NCBI GenBank assembly: GCA_951394405.1
Contig: OX596341.1
Location: 2,046,001 to 2,110,000 of the forward strand
Source of the DNA: Coprinellus micaceus
Lineage: Eukaryota > Basidiomycota > Agaricomycetes > Agaricales > Psathyrellaceae
Reading direction: 5' to 3'
Length of the DNA stretch: 64,000 nt
Each line of letters begins with the position of its first letter. Positions within the stretch are counted from its first letter, which is position 1. A program made the position numbers and the translations under genes. This document shows, piece by piece, positions 33,701-48,700 of this stretch. The notes under the pieces are model-generated. The model made no database searches, was not told where the DNA came from, and saw only the letters and a program-made list of their open reading frames with translations.

Positions 33701-35875
33701 GTGCGGCTGAGGTGAAACCCAAAGCATAAAATCTCACCACATTAATTTGAGGTCGGTGGGACGTACCGACTTACGAGAATCGATTGGGTATGATTCGGTC
33801 GTCGGTAAACGCCGTGACCATGACGATAAACCTTGGGCATAGACACATGACCTCACCGTGGATGTGGATGTTAAACTTAGAAGGGTCCAGGGCGCCAGCT
33901 CAGTGCAAGCAACCCTAACCCTGGAAAGAAAGTAAGCGCCTAGATTCTGGCCACGAGGCTATCAGATAGCCATGCTGATTGTTGTCAGTGCTTGGAACCA
34001 TACCTTGGAATCTACGCTTGGAAATGCCTTGCAATATGAGCGCCAAGGCAAATGTCTAGCGAATAGCGAATATCTCGCAGTCATGTAACTTGAAGAAACT
34101 CAGGATCCGGCAATGTGCCTGGAAAACGAGCGTCATCCAAGGAGCTGCGCGATTCTTCGACGCTGGCCTGGGTATACACAACCTTATTCGCGCTTGTGGT
34201 GCAAGTTTCGAAGGGTTAGTATGCTCTGACAATGAGCTTGGGAAGATTTGGTAGGTGAAAACGTTGAAACACTAGAGAATTAGCATGGTTTGAGATCAGA
34301 AGGACCGCAAGGTGGTCAAAGCTTGGGTACGTACCACCAAATATGCCTCGATGCTGCACCTCTCGAGAGGATGTTCAACTTGGCAGGAATATTATTGGAA
34401 CTTATCTCGCCAGCTAGCGTGCCAAGGACACACATACGTTTTAGAATCGCCACTGCGCTAGGGCGCGATTGGGGCGTGCAATCGGCAAACGCAACTGCGC
34501 TGAACTTGTCTTTCCATAAGGACGCCTCAGAATTCCCAGGTCGTGCAAACACAAGCAGTTATAATTAGACGCTCGTAGGTCCCATGACTGGATGGAGTGG
34601 CCCAGTCAGGCAATTCTGCAGTGGCAATACGCTACACGACGCTCCGTAGCGCGAGCGCACAACCCTTTTCGTCATAGTGCGTAGCATAGAGTGTGTACTG
34701 AGCATAAATGGGTTGTGAATTCATTAATGTGAATCCCTAGAAGAACGGGATACAAATACGGTATGTCCGTACCGACATCACTCGAAATATCGAAATAGGC
34801 GCTCAATGATCGGTGCCCGCTTCTGATCCAGTCCTCGTTCAATCCTCGTCGGTTCATGAAACACACATGGACGAAATCGTGTTCCTCTCCTCTCCGTCTT
34901 ACGTTGAGCGGAAATGAGGTCGCCGTCGACCCCTTCCTCAATGCAACGCCCGAATCCCGCGAGTCTTCGATTGTGATACACGTTTTAGCTAGTGAGTAGC
35001 GGCGCGAGGGCGTAGCGTAGTGACAGAACATGTGAGTGGGCTCGAGGCTAGCTGTACAAGGAAGGAAGGCGTGGGTTCTAAATAGGCATCCAACAGCGTA
35101 AGTCGCGCTTTGCTGCGTTCCTCATCGAGCGGGACAACATACCAAAGACAGACTTGCGATAACGGGCTTGATCGCGAAATCGAAGGAACGATAACGCCAG
35201 GCGAGCTTGATCAGGCGGCGAATTTAATCTAAACCTCTGCGCAAGCGCTGCCAAGATCTTTTCTTGTACCCAGGGAGGAGAAAGCGTACGTGGAATGTGT
35301 CGAGACTTACCACTCGTGGCGCGTAGGGGCGAGCAAGAGCGATATTCTTAGACTCTGACGCAACGAGGGTGGCTGAGGTTGTGGAGCAATAGTTCGATGA
35401 AGAGGAACAGGACATTGGAGTTTCCCTGAGGCATAGCGACGCCCGCCCTGGTTGCAGTGCCATCCGACGCTAACGCATCGCTGGGGCATTATATGGGGCA
35501 GACACGGGAAATCCGGGGCACGGGTGATCCCAACACATGTCCAATGAGCAGCGGCCCCGCGCACGTTGAGGGTCGGGGAGGCGCCCAAAGAGGATATGTT
35601 ATCTTTTTCTCTGTGTAAGAAAGAGAGCGTCGCATGGGTGTGTCAGGTGGGCGTTCATGTCAACAAAGCAGGCAGGAGTCTTCCAAGCATCATGAGTGGC
35701 TGGGGGAGGCTCGGAAGGGAGCCGCGGTGTGGAGATCGTGATGGATAGATTGTGGCCGGGGGACAAAGGGGGCATGGTGGATCTCGATGCTATCCCCATT
35801 CAGGTAAATAATGGATTATTATTGTGTGAATTAGGTAATTCGATGGTGTTGCCATTTGGCGGTGTGCGCGAGTTT
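30780..35875. other. Gene-poor stretch with one possible coding fragment
   Basis: No complete gene is supported. On the minus strand, about 33655-33164 is open for 163 codons without an ATG start and includes protein-like sequence around KVILQLNGP and FYLASHITQALIIALR. It may be an exon of a decayed gene. The rest shows nothing I can support. Confidence 0.35.
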
Positions 35876-35882
35876 TATATAA
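35876..35882 (+). promoter_or_regulatory. TATA box of the 35940 gene
   Basis: TATATAA, 58 bp before the ATG at 35940, well placed for a short leader. Confidence 0.65.
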
Positions 35883-35939
35883 CAGCGTCAGGACCGGACT
35901 TCCCATCGTCAACATCCCCTCGATTCGACACCGACAACA

Positions 35940-36713
35940 ATGTCTCCTCGCTCCATCCTCAAGCGCTCCTCAACAGGCTCCTCTTCGAGCTCATCGTCAT
36001 CAACGGCGAGCACATCACACGCCGTCCACTTCCCCCCATCGCCCTCTCTCTGCCGCACCTTCGCTGCACACCCTCCAACTATCTACGACCGCACCCCCAT
36101 CGTCGTATCGAAAAACAGCTGTGCCCTTCCAGAGCGAGGCTGCCCAGGCCGCACATACGTTCTCACTGAGGACGAGGCCGAGCATGAGCGCCGCACTGGT
36201 CGTTCCAGACATCCAAACGCCTCTGCGCGCCCTGCTTATCGCGGTCTGAATGTCAACACCCACTCTGGCGTGTATCGCCCTGTCGACCTTCCCCAACTCA
36301 TGCCGGACTTGAGCTCGGAAAGCGACGAGAGCGACGGATTCACGCCAAGCCCACAGTTCCCGCAACCCATGTACGCCTACGACGCGCACGGCCTCCCAAC
36401 CAAGTACGACTCGAAGGCTTCGGGCTATGACTATTCCCCTTCGTCGAGTTTCAGTGAAAGCACTGGTATCAACCCCCTCGCCTTCTTGCCCTATCCCCCA
36501 TCTCCCCCTGCCAACTACAACTGCACCATCGACCCATCCCAGCCCTCCAAGCCTCGCAAGAAGCGAAGCGACAGCCGCTCGAGGTCAAACCATGACCTCG
36601 ACCACCGGATACGAGGCGACGAGGCCGCACGAGCGAGCCGGAGACAACAGTACCTGGCGTCTCTGGGCTCTGGCTTTGGAGCGAGGGACGATGGCTGCCT
36701 CGGAGGCTTCTGA
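35940..36713 (+). CDS. Conserved-type basidiomycete protein, Ser-rich, unknown function
   Basis: A single-exon frame of 257 residues with strong coding character. N-terminus MSPRSILKR, then a serine run, a VHFPPSPSLCRTF block, and the compact motif CALPERGCPGRTY (about residues 61-73), followed by an acidic ESDESD patch near 130, Pro/Ser/Tyr-rich disorder, and a basic PRKKRSDSRSRS stretch (about 205-220) that could be a nuclear localisation signal. A short Gly-rich helix ends it. I recognise the block pattern as typical of a conserved agaricomycete family without assigned role. Likely disordered and phosphorylated, possibly nuclear; this is inference. It is the only convincing gene between 19.5 and 49.4 kb. 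Confidence 0.8.
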   Translation: MSPRSILKRSSTGSSSSSSSSTASTSHAVHFPPSPSLCRTFAAHPPTIYDRTPIVVSKNSCALPERGCPGRTYVLTEDEAEHERRTGRSRHPNASARPAYRGLNVNTHSGVYRPVDLPQLMPDLSSESDESDGFTPSPQFPQPMYAYDAHGLPTKYDSKASGYDYSPSSSFSESTGINPLAFLPYPPSPPANYNCTIDPSQPSKPRKKRSDSRSRSNHDLDHRIRGDEAARASRRQQYLASLGSGFGARDDGCLGGF

Positions 36714-39700
36714 TGGGTTAGCAGGATTCAGTCTGGGTTGAAAGGAATGGGGTGGAGGAATGGCTTTATTGCGATCACTCAGGACCTGGGCAATAACCTT
36801 GCCTGGCCCGCCGACTGCGGGGCTCGTCGACGACGGCAATACGCCACCATGGCCGCTAGCACTAACACTGGGATACCCCAGCTAATTGCACTCCGGGACA
36901 CCTCGAAGGCTCCTATCCTCCGAGTTCTTGATTCCGCGACGCCGCCGCCTCCTTTCCTCCGACACCTCTTCCGTCCCTTATCACACCAACGTCATCTCTC
37001 CCCCGACTTGGCACACTCACACCCTCTTCACCTCTCTCCCCTCCTTCGATCTCTCCCTCTATCTTCACTCTCGGACACCAACAAGTCAACAATCAAACAA
37101 ACCACCAATACCATGTACACTATGCCCCCTTCACGACACTCCCATGACATAACCTATCGCATTCAACACAACGCAATCATATCCTAACCACTATGAACAG
37201 ACACCCTTCCTCCTCTTCTCCCCCTTCGCCACGTCTGTTCGGCTATTTATTCCACTCTATTCTCACCCTCGGCTTCCCTTCTCTCTCGAGCAATACCCCT
37301 TCGCAGCCATATTATTATTCTTCGATTCATTCACTCGTTCGTTCAACCTTTACCCTTTGCATACCTTGACTCACAACCATCATTGAACGCTTAACACGGT
37401 ATTATACCACTAGCACGCACGGTCTGTTGTTTTGCACACGCATTATCTCTCGCTCTCTCTGCCAACTGCAATCGAACCAAAACATTCATTACTTCTTTCT
37501 GGTGTGCTCTAAGCTGGTGACTCTACCTCGGGCAAGTATCTCTGGGAATCTTCTGGTCGCTTAGCTCGGGCCGCTTTCCTGCTGGCACCTCGGTCTGCGC
37601 TCTGACCACCACCACTGCGCGACGACTCACGATTCCAACTCTCTGTTCCTCAAAATTTCTCTGCCAACCGGACTGCGGACTCTGGACTTGCTCTTTCCAT
37701 TCTCCTTCCCCGCACTGTCGCCCGTACCCCGGAGCTCCATCCTACCCTTGCCCTCCGCCCAGCTGTGTACCTGTGACCTGGGACTCCTTGCGCGTCATCT
37801 GCACCCGCTTCTGTCTATCGTCGGTGCCTGTCTCGACTGCTCGCTCTTGTTCTTCACAACGATTTTGTTGAATATTCTCCTTGGCCGGCTTGCTATCCTC
37901 TCACAGGTCCATTCCCGCCTTGCTATGTCCCTTCCTGGCCCATTCTGTGCGGTTATTACCTGGATTTTTCGAGAGATACTCGTTTTCGGCACTACCCAAA
38001 CGAACTCCGGCATGACGATCGTAGAGGACAAGCCTATGATAACTCGAGGGTTTTCTCCATTTTTCGGACCTTGCTCGCTCTCAGCGCGTTGGTTCGCCGT
38101 TCAGAGACAAGATCTACACTGGTTACGGGTGTACGTACACTTTCCCCGGTTCGAATAGAGCCTTTTTTGTAAAGGGGGCACACTCGCGACGGATGTCGAA
38201 TGTCGAAGGATGGAACTTGGAGAGATGGAGAGCAATTGTGCGGGAAATGCGCCAGAGGGTGTGGGCTAAGCGAGGATGAATACACGAGGCAGTCGAGAGC
38301 GCTCGAATGACGACGCTCCACATCCCTCTTGGCTGCCACTCGCGCTCTTCACAATAATCGAACGCAGCTCCGAAAGGTATGTCGTAAGGCGACGATGATC
38401 GTTTTGGGCGTTCCAACGGTGGTCCAATAGGGTTCATTGGATACCGTTCGGCAGTGGCGAGATGCTGTAAAAGTCTGAATGCTAGTTTCCTTTCGTCGGG
38501 TGTGCAAACAGTCTGCAACGGCTTGGTTGAGGCTAAATGTTTCAATGGCGAGCGGCTCCGTCACATGAAATTGCATCTCCCGGGAGTTTGACGTCGTTCA
38601 TCTCTAGCAATGTATTCAATTGTTAGCTTGAACATATGTCATGCATTCCCCAACGTGTTGGGGAACTTAGCAGAGGGAGAAGGGATGTAGATAAGCGCCC
38701 AGGGGGCCCACCATGCCGCATGATCATCAGGTTTCCAGATCGTCACGTCGTTATTTCTAGTTGGAGCTGGCTCACCTCCGGTGGTCATGGGCTTCGCAGG
38801 AGGCGTTAAGCTCAGACGGGAATTAACCCAGACTTACGCGAGGGATTCACGTTCAACGTGCATGCACCCCCAAAACTAGCTTCAACCAAAAATACCCTTC
38901 CAGTGCCATAAATATGGCGAATGGACGATACAGAAAGCATAATAGCCTCGCGATTTGTGGAGAGTTCCTTAGAGAGCTCAAGAAGCGCGCAGAGAAATCA
39001 AGTGGGCTGTTCAACGAAGCATGCCATGGAAGGCAACTCTCCCGGGATAAACGCGAACGTCGACTATAGGGGAAGCGGGGATTCAAGCATTTGTCCCATG
39101 ATCAAGGCGTACCGCGAGTCCGGGGTGTCTGGAGAAGCTCAAGGTGAGGTGGTTTTAGTCTTTGCATGAGGTATCAGCGCGGGGGGAAGCCATAAGTTCC
39201 TGGCCAAAATCCACTCTAACGTAGAAACATAGGACAGGAATAACCCTCATGATAAGATGCTGAGGCCTGTGTTGCGCACAGACGGGGTCGTGGTCCTTTG
39301 GATACGGGGGTTGATCCATGCTGTGCGAAGGCATGATGTCCTTCCGGCAGATGCACTTACAACATGAAACGAGGGCGCGTAGTTGGGATGTTCGGTGGTG
39401 ACATGGAATGATATGATAGGTCAGTAAAAGCCAGAGGTCGGTGAGAGCGGTGGCAAGGAGATTGTACGCACGTACCGCATCTCATTCTCCGACACGAGGC
39501 AGTTATCGCGACGTTACGGGACGAACATCAGCACCACTGTGGACATTGGTGGACGGCAATCTCGCTTCGGGATATCCTACTTCTCAAATGTTCTCGAGTT
39601 TGAGGGGCACGAGAACATAATTGATAGTGGAGATAGACGAGGATAGAAGGGTACCCAGCTGAATGGACGCCGTACCCAGATCATACCGGAGGTCGGGTCG

Positions 39701-42700
39701 GGATATCCATGGGACTATGTGGCGAAGGAGCCAACCAGCAGGATTTGCCGTAAACCACGGTTCTCACCCAGCGAAGTCGGAGGTTGACTTCGGTCGAGGT
39801 GAACTCCTCCGCCAAGTGCACATGTCAATCTGGGCAAAACCTGGCATCGATAGGGATAAGTCCTAACCCGATTCGATATCATATCTAGAGGAACGAGGTT
39901 AGTTACGATACACATTTCGTGAATGCGGTGAGGTTTGAGCTGAATTTGGAGAAAGACGCCAGAAAGCTGGGTGGGCGTCAATGAAATGTCGTTGGGCAAG
40001 GGCAAGACGCGTCGCCGGCGATTTGGCGGACACGCCTCAGTCAGCGCATTTTTGATGGGTCGTGACCGAACGCAACCGCCACAGAAGCGATGTGGTCAGA
40101 CCTTTGCTTTCTTACCACCACCACCTCACAAGTAACGTTTTTCATTACATTTTCTGCTATTCACCTTCCCTTCTTCTCTTCCAGACTCGTCACAGGGCAC
40201 ATTGCGCTGCGACACATGCATTCATGCGCCCGTTTGACCAAATCCGACGACTCAAAAGGTGCAGAACTTCCTTAGATGTCGGACTGCCCTGCCGGGGCGC
40301 TACGACTTTGAAACCCAGGGATCCGGTTCAGATAACCCTCGACTCTAGGCGCCGAACCTTAACATGCGAAAGCGAGGCATGTGCACTGCCTTTGGCACCG
40401 ACGCCGACCATTCTATAGGTCGCTGCTGTCTTTGTAACTCGGAAGTCCTTCTTGTCCAATAACTTGTTGATCACGCTTGACAAATGCTAGACACCGGCCT
40501 CGGCCCCTGGAAATGGCCGCAAGACCCAGTGGCATTTCCTTGCTGGCGTCTGCTATGGTGAGCTGGCCAATCCAGTTGTTCTGCTGCCCAGTCATCTGGT
40601 ACAATGGCGAGCATGTCCTGCTACGTCAGACCTTACATATGGGACATCCTCTGGGCTCGTACTAGTCGACGGCCACGCATTCTTGAAACTTGACTGGCGG
40701 CCTAGTCGACCTTCCTATCCCCTGCTTTACATCATGGCCCCGATCCACTCTCCTCTGGTGTGGTATCTGCCGTCGCTCTGACATCCAAGCTTGGCGCACG
40801 AAGTACCCTCCTAGGAGCGAATAGAAACCATCCAAAGTGTGTGAAAAGGCTTGGGATCTTCGCGGAAGCGCCCAAGACTATGATGGCGAAGGTCGCTTGG
40901 TCTTGTTCGTGTGTGGGGGCCTCGCGTCGAGGTTCTTCCGGAGTCCAACCAACTAGAACGGGCAGAACTTCGCCAGCGACACACGGGGAAGATGGGATTT
41001 CGACAAAGCAGGGGATCTCCCCTTTAATTAACGGCTGGGCTTGGTATCTTGGCACTACTTCCCAATGCCCCTCCGATCCTTCTCCCGTCCCATAGTGAAA
41101 CTGCATCTCTGACTGGCGAACTTGCTCGCGCGATCGATAAAGACCGCGAGGCCGTGGCACGAGCGGATGAGCGTATGACTGCGGATATCGAATGGCAGCA
41201 TCAGATATTCGGTCGCTTCTTGTGGATCTGTGTCAAGGCTGCATGCATGGCCAACGGAATTCTAACCCAGCGGGACATGAACTGGTGTCGAGGCAGGCTC
41301 CAGTCTCTGCATTACAACCTTGGGGCCCTCGAGGTGATCTTTGCCTTCTTTGTGGATCCTTCTCGCAGCCAGGGGGCTACTCTCGGGTCTTGTATCTATA
41401 CACGCGTCCACTATCTCTCTGGCTCATGCCCCTCGACATCGGCCACCTTGCATGGTGACGTCTGAGCCGCCCACTGCGCTCGCTGCCATTTTACTCGCCG
41501 GGGCGATCGCCAAGTCGTTGGACCAGACTTGACTTTCTCAGCCTTCGGAAGACGCTCTAATTGAATGGTCGCTGTCACCTAACGGACTCAGCGCGATCTC
41601 AACTGATACAGTTCAGCTATATGGAATAATGATTACCAAAAGGTGCGCCTCATCTTCATGTATTCAATCCCTGCGCTGTATCAGGTAGGTACGTGTTTGA
41701 GCTTAGCACCGGGGTTTTGCTAACTTCACCTTAGCGAATCCATGTCACGATCGCGCTGTCGTCCCAGTTGCCCATCACCGACAGATGCGCTACGCCAAGA
41801 TGCAGGATACGGAGATACCCTTGAGCCAAATGCTGTATCTCAGAGGCTTGCCTTATCTCAATCCAAGTCCCGAGGGCTACCGCTTCCGGGGCGCTACGAC
41901 ACGCCATCCTTGAGGCGTTCTGCGTCATGGTTTCGCAGGAGGCAAAACGGGCTGAAGGGAGAATTCGTAGGCGCTCGTTCGTTGCCTGTCACTCCCGCGC
42001 AACTCATACACGCCTCTCTTAAACCCTCCTCCCTTAATATCACTCCCGCGTTCCTTTACAGCTCCTCTGTATGGTTTAGCTTTGCACCCCGGATTGGCGC
42101 CTATGGTCACCAGCGTGATATTGTGAAGACTTGCTCGCGCTGTAATTGCGAGAGGACCTGGCCGCTCTTCACAGACCGCGAGTAAATGACTGTCAGCTTT
42201 TATGGCGATCTTCGTAGCCTCGCTATCTGAGCTTCGCCTTTCTAGTAGTGCGCGAGAAGCGACTCCAATATGTATGTTCATCCTCCCTATGGGTGCCTAG
42301 GCCTCCGGCTTAGACGGCCGACGTCGATGCTGGGGATTGGGGAGCTGCAACCTCAGCGGCCGTTGCGTAGTAATTTTGGCCAGAACATGTCAGGTGGTGT
42401 TAGAAGATGGGCAACGCCCAACCACTCTTTCGTTTTTGCTGACTCTAACGCCACCCTTTGTTATAGCATCAAATCAGGCACGATTCCATATTCACCAAAC
42501 TGCATGTGTCTCTGCACAGTAGGAACATCAATAAAGCCATTCTGCTATTGGTAGCTCGTCCTCTCTTCTACCTCCGTTGAAGAGCGCCGTCGTAGCCCAA
42601 ATTTCAAGGTTCGAGGGCGGTGCCCTCCGAGACCCTCCGAGACCTCGTCCTCACCATCAATCACCGAATCCCAGAGTTCGACAGACGAATCTAAGACTTT

Positions 42701-45700
42701 CTACTCCCCTCGAACCGCACCCTCAGAGCCCCTTCTTCAGGCCCTTTCTCACCTTATCTGGGATCGGTATCACTGGCACTCGGGGGCGCTTCTCACCCGC
42801 CGCCGCTCGGGTGTTGTATTCCCGGGTTACTTTCTCTAGCCAAAAGACCTCACCGGATTCAGGACCGACAGTTGTCAGCAAGCCACGTTCCATAACGTTC
42901 CACGCCTTGGATACCTTTGTCTTCACGAGGGAGAGGCCCACATGAGGAAGAGCTGACCCCTCCTTTCTTTCGCATGACGGCGGCGCTCGTCTCGAGCGAG
43001 AGTCGAGAAGTTCTTCTGAGGTTCAAACCCAGGCTGGAACCATATGACAGACGGGGGATACCGGTATGATCCTACTGGTAGAATCCTGTGCACTTGCGCG
43101 GCGTGCGAGGTTCCATGGCAATTCAGTCGGCGAGAATGCGGCCCCGTGCTGCATCTGCAAGCTGTGTTGCACCAGCATTCATGTTTCCTGCCTGTTTCAA
43201 GTTGTTTCTCTGGCGCTTAAACAGCGCAGTACTCCACTCCGGCCGGTACAGTAGGTCCCCGGTGGTGCAAGCCTCGCGATTTCCTCACTCTAGTTGCTCC
43301 TCGATCGTGCCCTCATTGCGAACGCATCGCAATGCGCCGCAGCGACGGCAAACTAGAAGGTGGAGGCAGAACAGATAGTGGCGACGCATCTTATCTTTCA
43401 AAAGGCCGACCTCCCGCTATGAAGCCGCATTCCGAACTTACTTTATCTATCTGTGGGGGAGGATCATCGCATCCGCTGCTCCACCGCCCAAGTTTTTGCT
43501 AAGTCCCAAAGATGGGCAATTCGTAGCCTGCTGGCGCCGACCTTCCTAATTAATCTTCCCGCTCCCCTGCATCCTACCGTATTGTACGCCGCACAACGTC
43601 GCGGCGTTGGGCCACAGGACTGTGGGGCGTTGGACATCGACATCATCCATGACACTTTCTATCCCTCATGAACAGGCCAGGGTACCTGAGGTTCCTCAGC
43701 GTGCCTCACCCTTCTTCGCGAAGTGCGGGTAACGACCTTAACATGTATGCTGCCAATTGCCAGGTCAGTTAAGCGTAGATTAAAAGGTACTCAGAGGTAA
43801 AGCGTCGTCCGACATTAAAACCCGTCCCCGAAGTGAGGGAGGATCACGACTGATATGTACGAGCGCCTACCCACCGGTTGCCTCTTGCCGTGTGCGCGAG
43901 GAACTTTTGTAGCTCAAAGCGGCAGGTGGACATATTGGGCCTGACCCCGCACGCCACAACATACTCTTGGGCACTGCTACCCCACCGGGGCCACTATGAT
44001 TGAATTCATGCCCCCAGTACAAGCGCGCGAAAGTACCTCGAGCCTGTCAGGTCTAAAATCTATCAGGCTTAGCAGGTTGCCTTATCCGCCCATCTTCCAG
44101 AATCCCCTTTCATTCAAATGGTCCCTGCAACATCATCAGATTCAGAGGAACGGGGAAAGATGAAGGATTCCAGTTCGTCGTTTTGGAGTTGCCTGAATGG
44201 GAAACCGGCAGAGCATGCATGCGCCTTGTAAGTGTGCGTTGCTCTCCCACCCCGCACCGGGATCTCTAGGCTTGCCTTCTGATGATCCCCATTGTTGAGT
44301 CTCTTTCATTTCGAAAGGAGGCGAAGGTACCTTGGCAGCAATCGTTATGATAACGATACTATAGGCTTAGGGACTGTATAGTGTATACCAAGTGTCGTAA
44401 GCGCCGGCGAATCGGCCCCAAAGAAGGAGGGAGGGCACCAAACCCCTTGGCTCGTGCTCACCCCTCGACGCTTACTTCCGGAGGGGGGGTCAGGTCGCCG
44501 GGTCAGGTGCCGCCCGGGCGCGTACACATCGGGGGCTGGACGGAGGTCCTGGGCGCTTTGACATTCGCTTCCATGTCCTTTTATGGGCATACCGCACTCG
44601 AATAACGGAATCACATTACGAGGGTGTCACAGAAGATGGGGGATTGGAGCAAGTGCATTCCGCCGCCGAATGTGCTTGATGAAAGGGTGAAAGTATGAAC
44701 TCGTTATCAGCGACATTCTGGCGGACCATGTTTGATAACGACCAAAATACAGCGATACTATATATAATTGAACTTGTTTACACTCGACGCCTTGGCTGGG
44801 TACGTATAGGTCACCCTACTTCTCTGCGAGGATGTGGTCAGCGACTTGAGCATGCTGCGTATCGGCGTACACCTTTACGACGTGCCATAGCATCGACGAC
44901 TGGAAGCCGGGATTAGAACGCTTCTATGCCAGTAGAACTCAGTGATTGTTGCTCTTGACTCACGAGAACACATGAGAAGGTAGCCCTCATAAGAAACAGC
45001 TGATATGTTTCTTGGACTGCGCGTATTCGATGGGTTGATGTGTCAACACTGGGCATTCGGTTTTCCCTTACATGGATACCTTCTCCCGCCTCTTCAAAAC
45101 GGAGCGCCTTCGGTTTTTCCTCAGTTGGGCTGTGTCGCAAGTCGGCCGATAACCTCGTTGCAGATTATGCAATCCCTCTTTTTCCAGCCTGACAAGTGGT
45201 TAGCTAGGCCGTCGGTGTAACTAGTTTCATCTCAGTGCGTGACGATGAGGACACCCTCCGGGATGCGGATTCTTGACGAATCATGCTTTCGGAACCCAGT
45301 GCGTCATGTACTGTGCCATACATAGGGAGAGCAACTCCAATACCATGTGGACCCTCAGTGTCCCGATGTCCCGAATTCCAGCCCTCTCCGTCATAGCCCT
45401 AATTTGTCTCTGTTAGAGAGTGACGATAGGATGCTATATATCAGTAGGCGGACCCGAGCTCCAACCCCCCAAGTGGGAGAGGCACAGAAAGCCCACGCTG
45501 ATAACGCATATTGAATTGGAGAAGAACACCTTTCAGATTGATTCTTCCCCACCTCTCGCTGACGTTGGCCAAGACCATCGCTAGCCAGAACCTTTCACAT
45601 CGGACCGCCGCTGAGCTGTGACAGAGCGAAAGAATTGTAGATCGTAGTGCATGATCAAAATCATACCGTGGACACAGTCTCATCACTGACTAGGACGATA

Positions 45701-48700
45701 CGAAGGTCGGGAGGTGCCACGAAAAGTCATTTCAGCGCAGATCGTGCCGTAGTTTCCAGCGTCCTTCAAAGCAACATCACTGGTGATAATCACTCAGCGC
45801 GTTCCACAATGCTGAGCAATGGACTACGACCATATGGGGGCTGTCGCGTGCCAGAGGAGTTGTAAAGTTCCACAGGCGCCTATTTTGAACTCGCTACGAG
45901 CACAGCGGGGCCGCAGAGCGCGTCCCGAGAGTCTGATCGATGAGCTGACGGGATGACGTCAAAGCGCTTGATGGGCGTGGGAAGAGGGGGTGACGCGTGT
46001 CCCGAGCGCTTAGACTCGCTGGGTGCCTGTACTGTGCTATTCGCGTGAAACCCAAGAGGAATAGAGTTCAAAAAGGATGCGATTGCACTCTATCTTGCTT
46101 CCAGATTTCTTAAGAGGATGTGTGTACTAAATATTCACCAAGGCGGTATATGAAAGAATCTAACGATTGTGCGAGAAGTACGAGGGAAACGTAGCAGGCA
46201 GTGGCACCCACCAGTAGCAATTGGGGTGGCTGTTAACCACTCATAGAAACAGTGATCTTCACATAATATCCAGCAAAGGGCACGAGATCGTCCCAAGGTA
46301 AAATGCAAGCAGTTTGCGAAGAGCTCACAATGTACGGATGCAGGCCCGACCCACCGCAAGAGGCCTCTTCGGAGCAGGCCGATAGCTCGTACATTGATCT
46401 CAATGGAGCTCGAGATGCGTCGAGACGAGCTCGGGTGTATACGCGTCGGAGTGAAAACGCCTACTGATCTCCAGTATTTATCCTGCTATTTAAATAATCT
46501 GCCGATGTGTTAGGACTATGACCTACTACGACGCCTCTGGAGAGATGGCAGAGTCCCGCCGAGTGGGTGCTAATTTGCGTACTGCCGCGCCGTTCCGTCG
46601 CCCACCAATGGAGTGGGTTGAAAAGTGCATTACTTCCGCCGGCATGGCGGCCACCCGAGTCAGGTACCTGCTGAACTCTACTGAACTGCGCCTAGCATAT
46701 AAGCCCTGCTTCGTGGATATTCCAACCGCGGTCTGCTGGATGCCAGCAATAAAAGGCGGGCTTCAAGTTGTGAAAATGATTCCAAAAGGATTCGCAAAGG
46801 CACTTAAAACGAGGGATATTTCGTCGGCTGACCTCAGGATGGGTGCGGCCAGTGCATCAAACATCGGACAACGCGCCCACTCTACTGGGAGCTGGTGCGC
46901 GGCGCCCATGGACATGTGAGCGTAAAAGGCTTCAATGATCCGACACTGCACCAGTTATCCTACCCTATCCTACCTGGGCCCATGACCCCGAACTCGGGAG
47001 TCAATCTATCTTTCTGGGAGTTGCGAACCTCGTTCCGACCCCATAAACGTCCGGGGGAGAAGGACGCCTGGGGGCATTTGTGCGGTCTCAGCGTCGATTG
47101 ACCATGCATTTTCCATGATCGTCATATCCCATGGCCCACTGAGCGAAGGTACATAAAATCGAAGTATCGGCCAGATTGTGGTCGACGGGAGTTGGAAAGT
47201 TGGCCGACGGTAAATGAGTTCAATGCTGGTTGAGCGCAATGACGTCGACAATCGCGTTGGCACCATGAGAGGCAGAATCTAGACTCTGTCTAGCAACCAA
47301 CGGAGTGGGGGGACCATTTTACCTGGGGTGGGGATGCGACCCACCGGGAGATTGGCGCCTAATCATCGAAATGATAAATCCATCAAGGGAAATGAAATAA
47401 AATGAGGACTTAGCAGGAGATCAGCAACTATCAGCAAAGATATCAGAGGGCATCAGCCTTCCAAATTTCAACACCGCAAGGCACAAGGAGGTGCGAAATT
47501 ATGGGTGGGATGGACCTTCGGATGGAGATTTGACGAGCCAGCTGACCCTATGTAGCTGCCCTTCAGTTTCAGTGGCTAGATTGCGACCATGCGGCCTCAG
47601 GGTGTTGGGTTCGTCAAGTCAGCGATGCTGAACCGCGCAAGTGGTTGTAGAAACCTCGCGAAGAAGTTTCGGTTCTCCAGTCCGAATCATGGAAGATAAA
47701 ACGGATCGTGCGAGTGGCAACTTGAAAGCACCAAGGTCATGCTGATTGATTATGCAGTACTAGGCGCCTGAGCATCGGTAGACCTCTAGGAAGGCGATCA
47801 AGCGGTTCGTTTCCTGCCTCTTCCCAACGACAGGCGACGAGAAAAGGCGATAGGCCGATTCCTGCAAGAGTACGTCGGCCGTAAGTTGAGTAATGACTTG
47901 CGAGAGATGGGCTATTCCCACATTACGGTTGGGATCCGAGGTTATTCACAGACGCATTCAGCCGCATGACGAGGGGGACGAGGGCTGTGCTGCCCGAGTT
48001 AATTTGCCAGAGGATCGGATAAGTTCAAAAGAGCCTGCTGGGGGAGCCCACCGATCTGGGGTATCCTCGAGGGCTGTGTTGCCTGCAGGTATGCGTGAAG
48101 AGGCGTTCGCCTCACGCGATGAGCTGTCAGGTAGCTAACAAGAGCGTCATGCTATGTCTTGGTTCAGCTATGGGTCCCCCCCCCAGCTGGATGGAGCTTC
48201 GAGCTTCGAGCTTCGAGTCCCGGAAAGCGCGACGGGATAGCTGCAGCCTGCCTCTTGAGGCTCCAACGACCCCCACAGGCGATTCTCCAAAATACGCCAT
48301 TCCCACCTTCTGGCTAAATCGGCGTTCTTCGGTGAACGCCTCTCCTACGGACGACGTATACGCAGCACAGAAGCCCCCAGCTGTCAGGTCCAACTCTGCT
48401 CGGTCGGATCCAGGCCCTGTTTTCGCGCGTTGCACCAGCGTAACGACGGGCGCTAAACTGCAATGGACGAATCCGGAACCCAATCTGCTCGTAAATGGTG
48501 AACCATCGCCGAGGCCAGCTTAAATATAAGCATTGAAGCGTCACGAGATGTTCCGAAGGGTCTAGAAGGGCTTAAGTTGGCTGAAAGCTTTGCGCTAAGT
48601 GGCGCCCAAAGAGACCTAATCAACATCGGCGGAGAATCAGCTCATGCCTACTCGCCTGTGGGAGGGTTCTGAGACCCAATGAGGCAGGTTGGAGACGAAG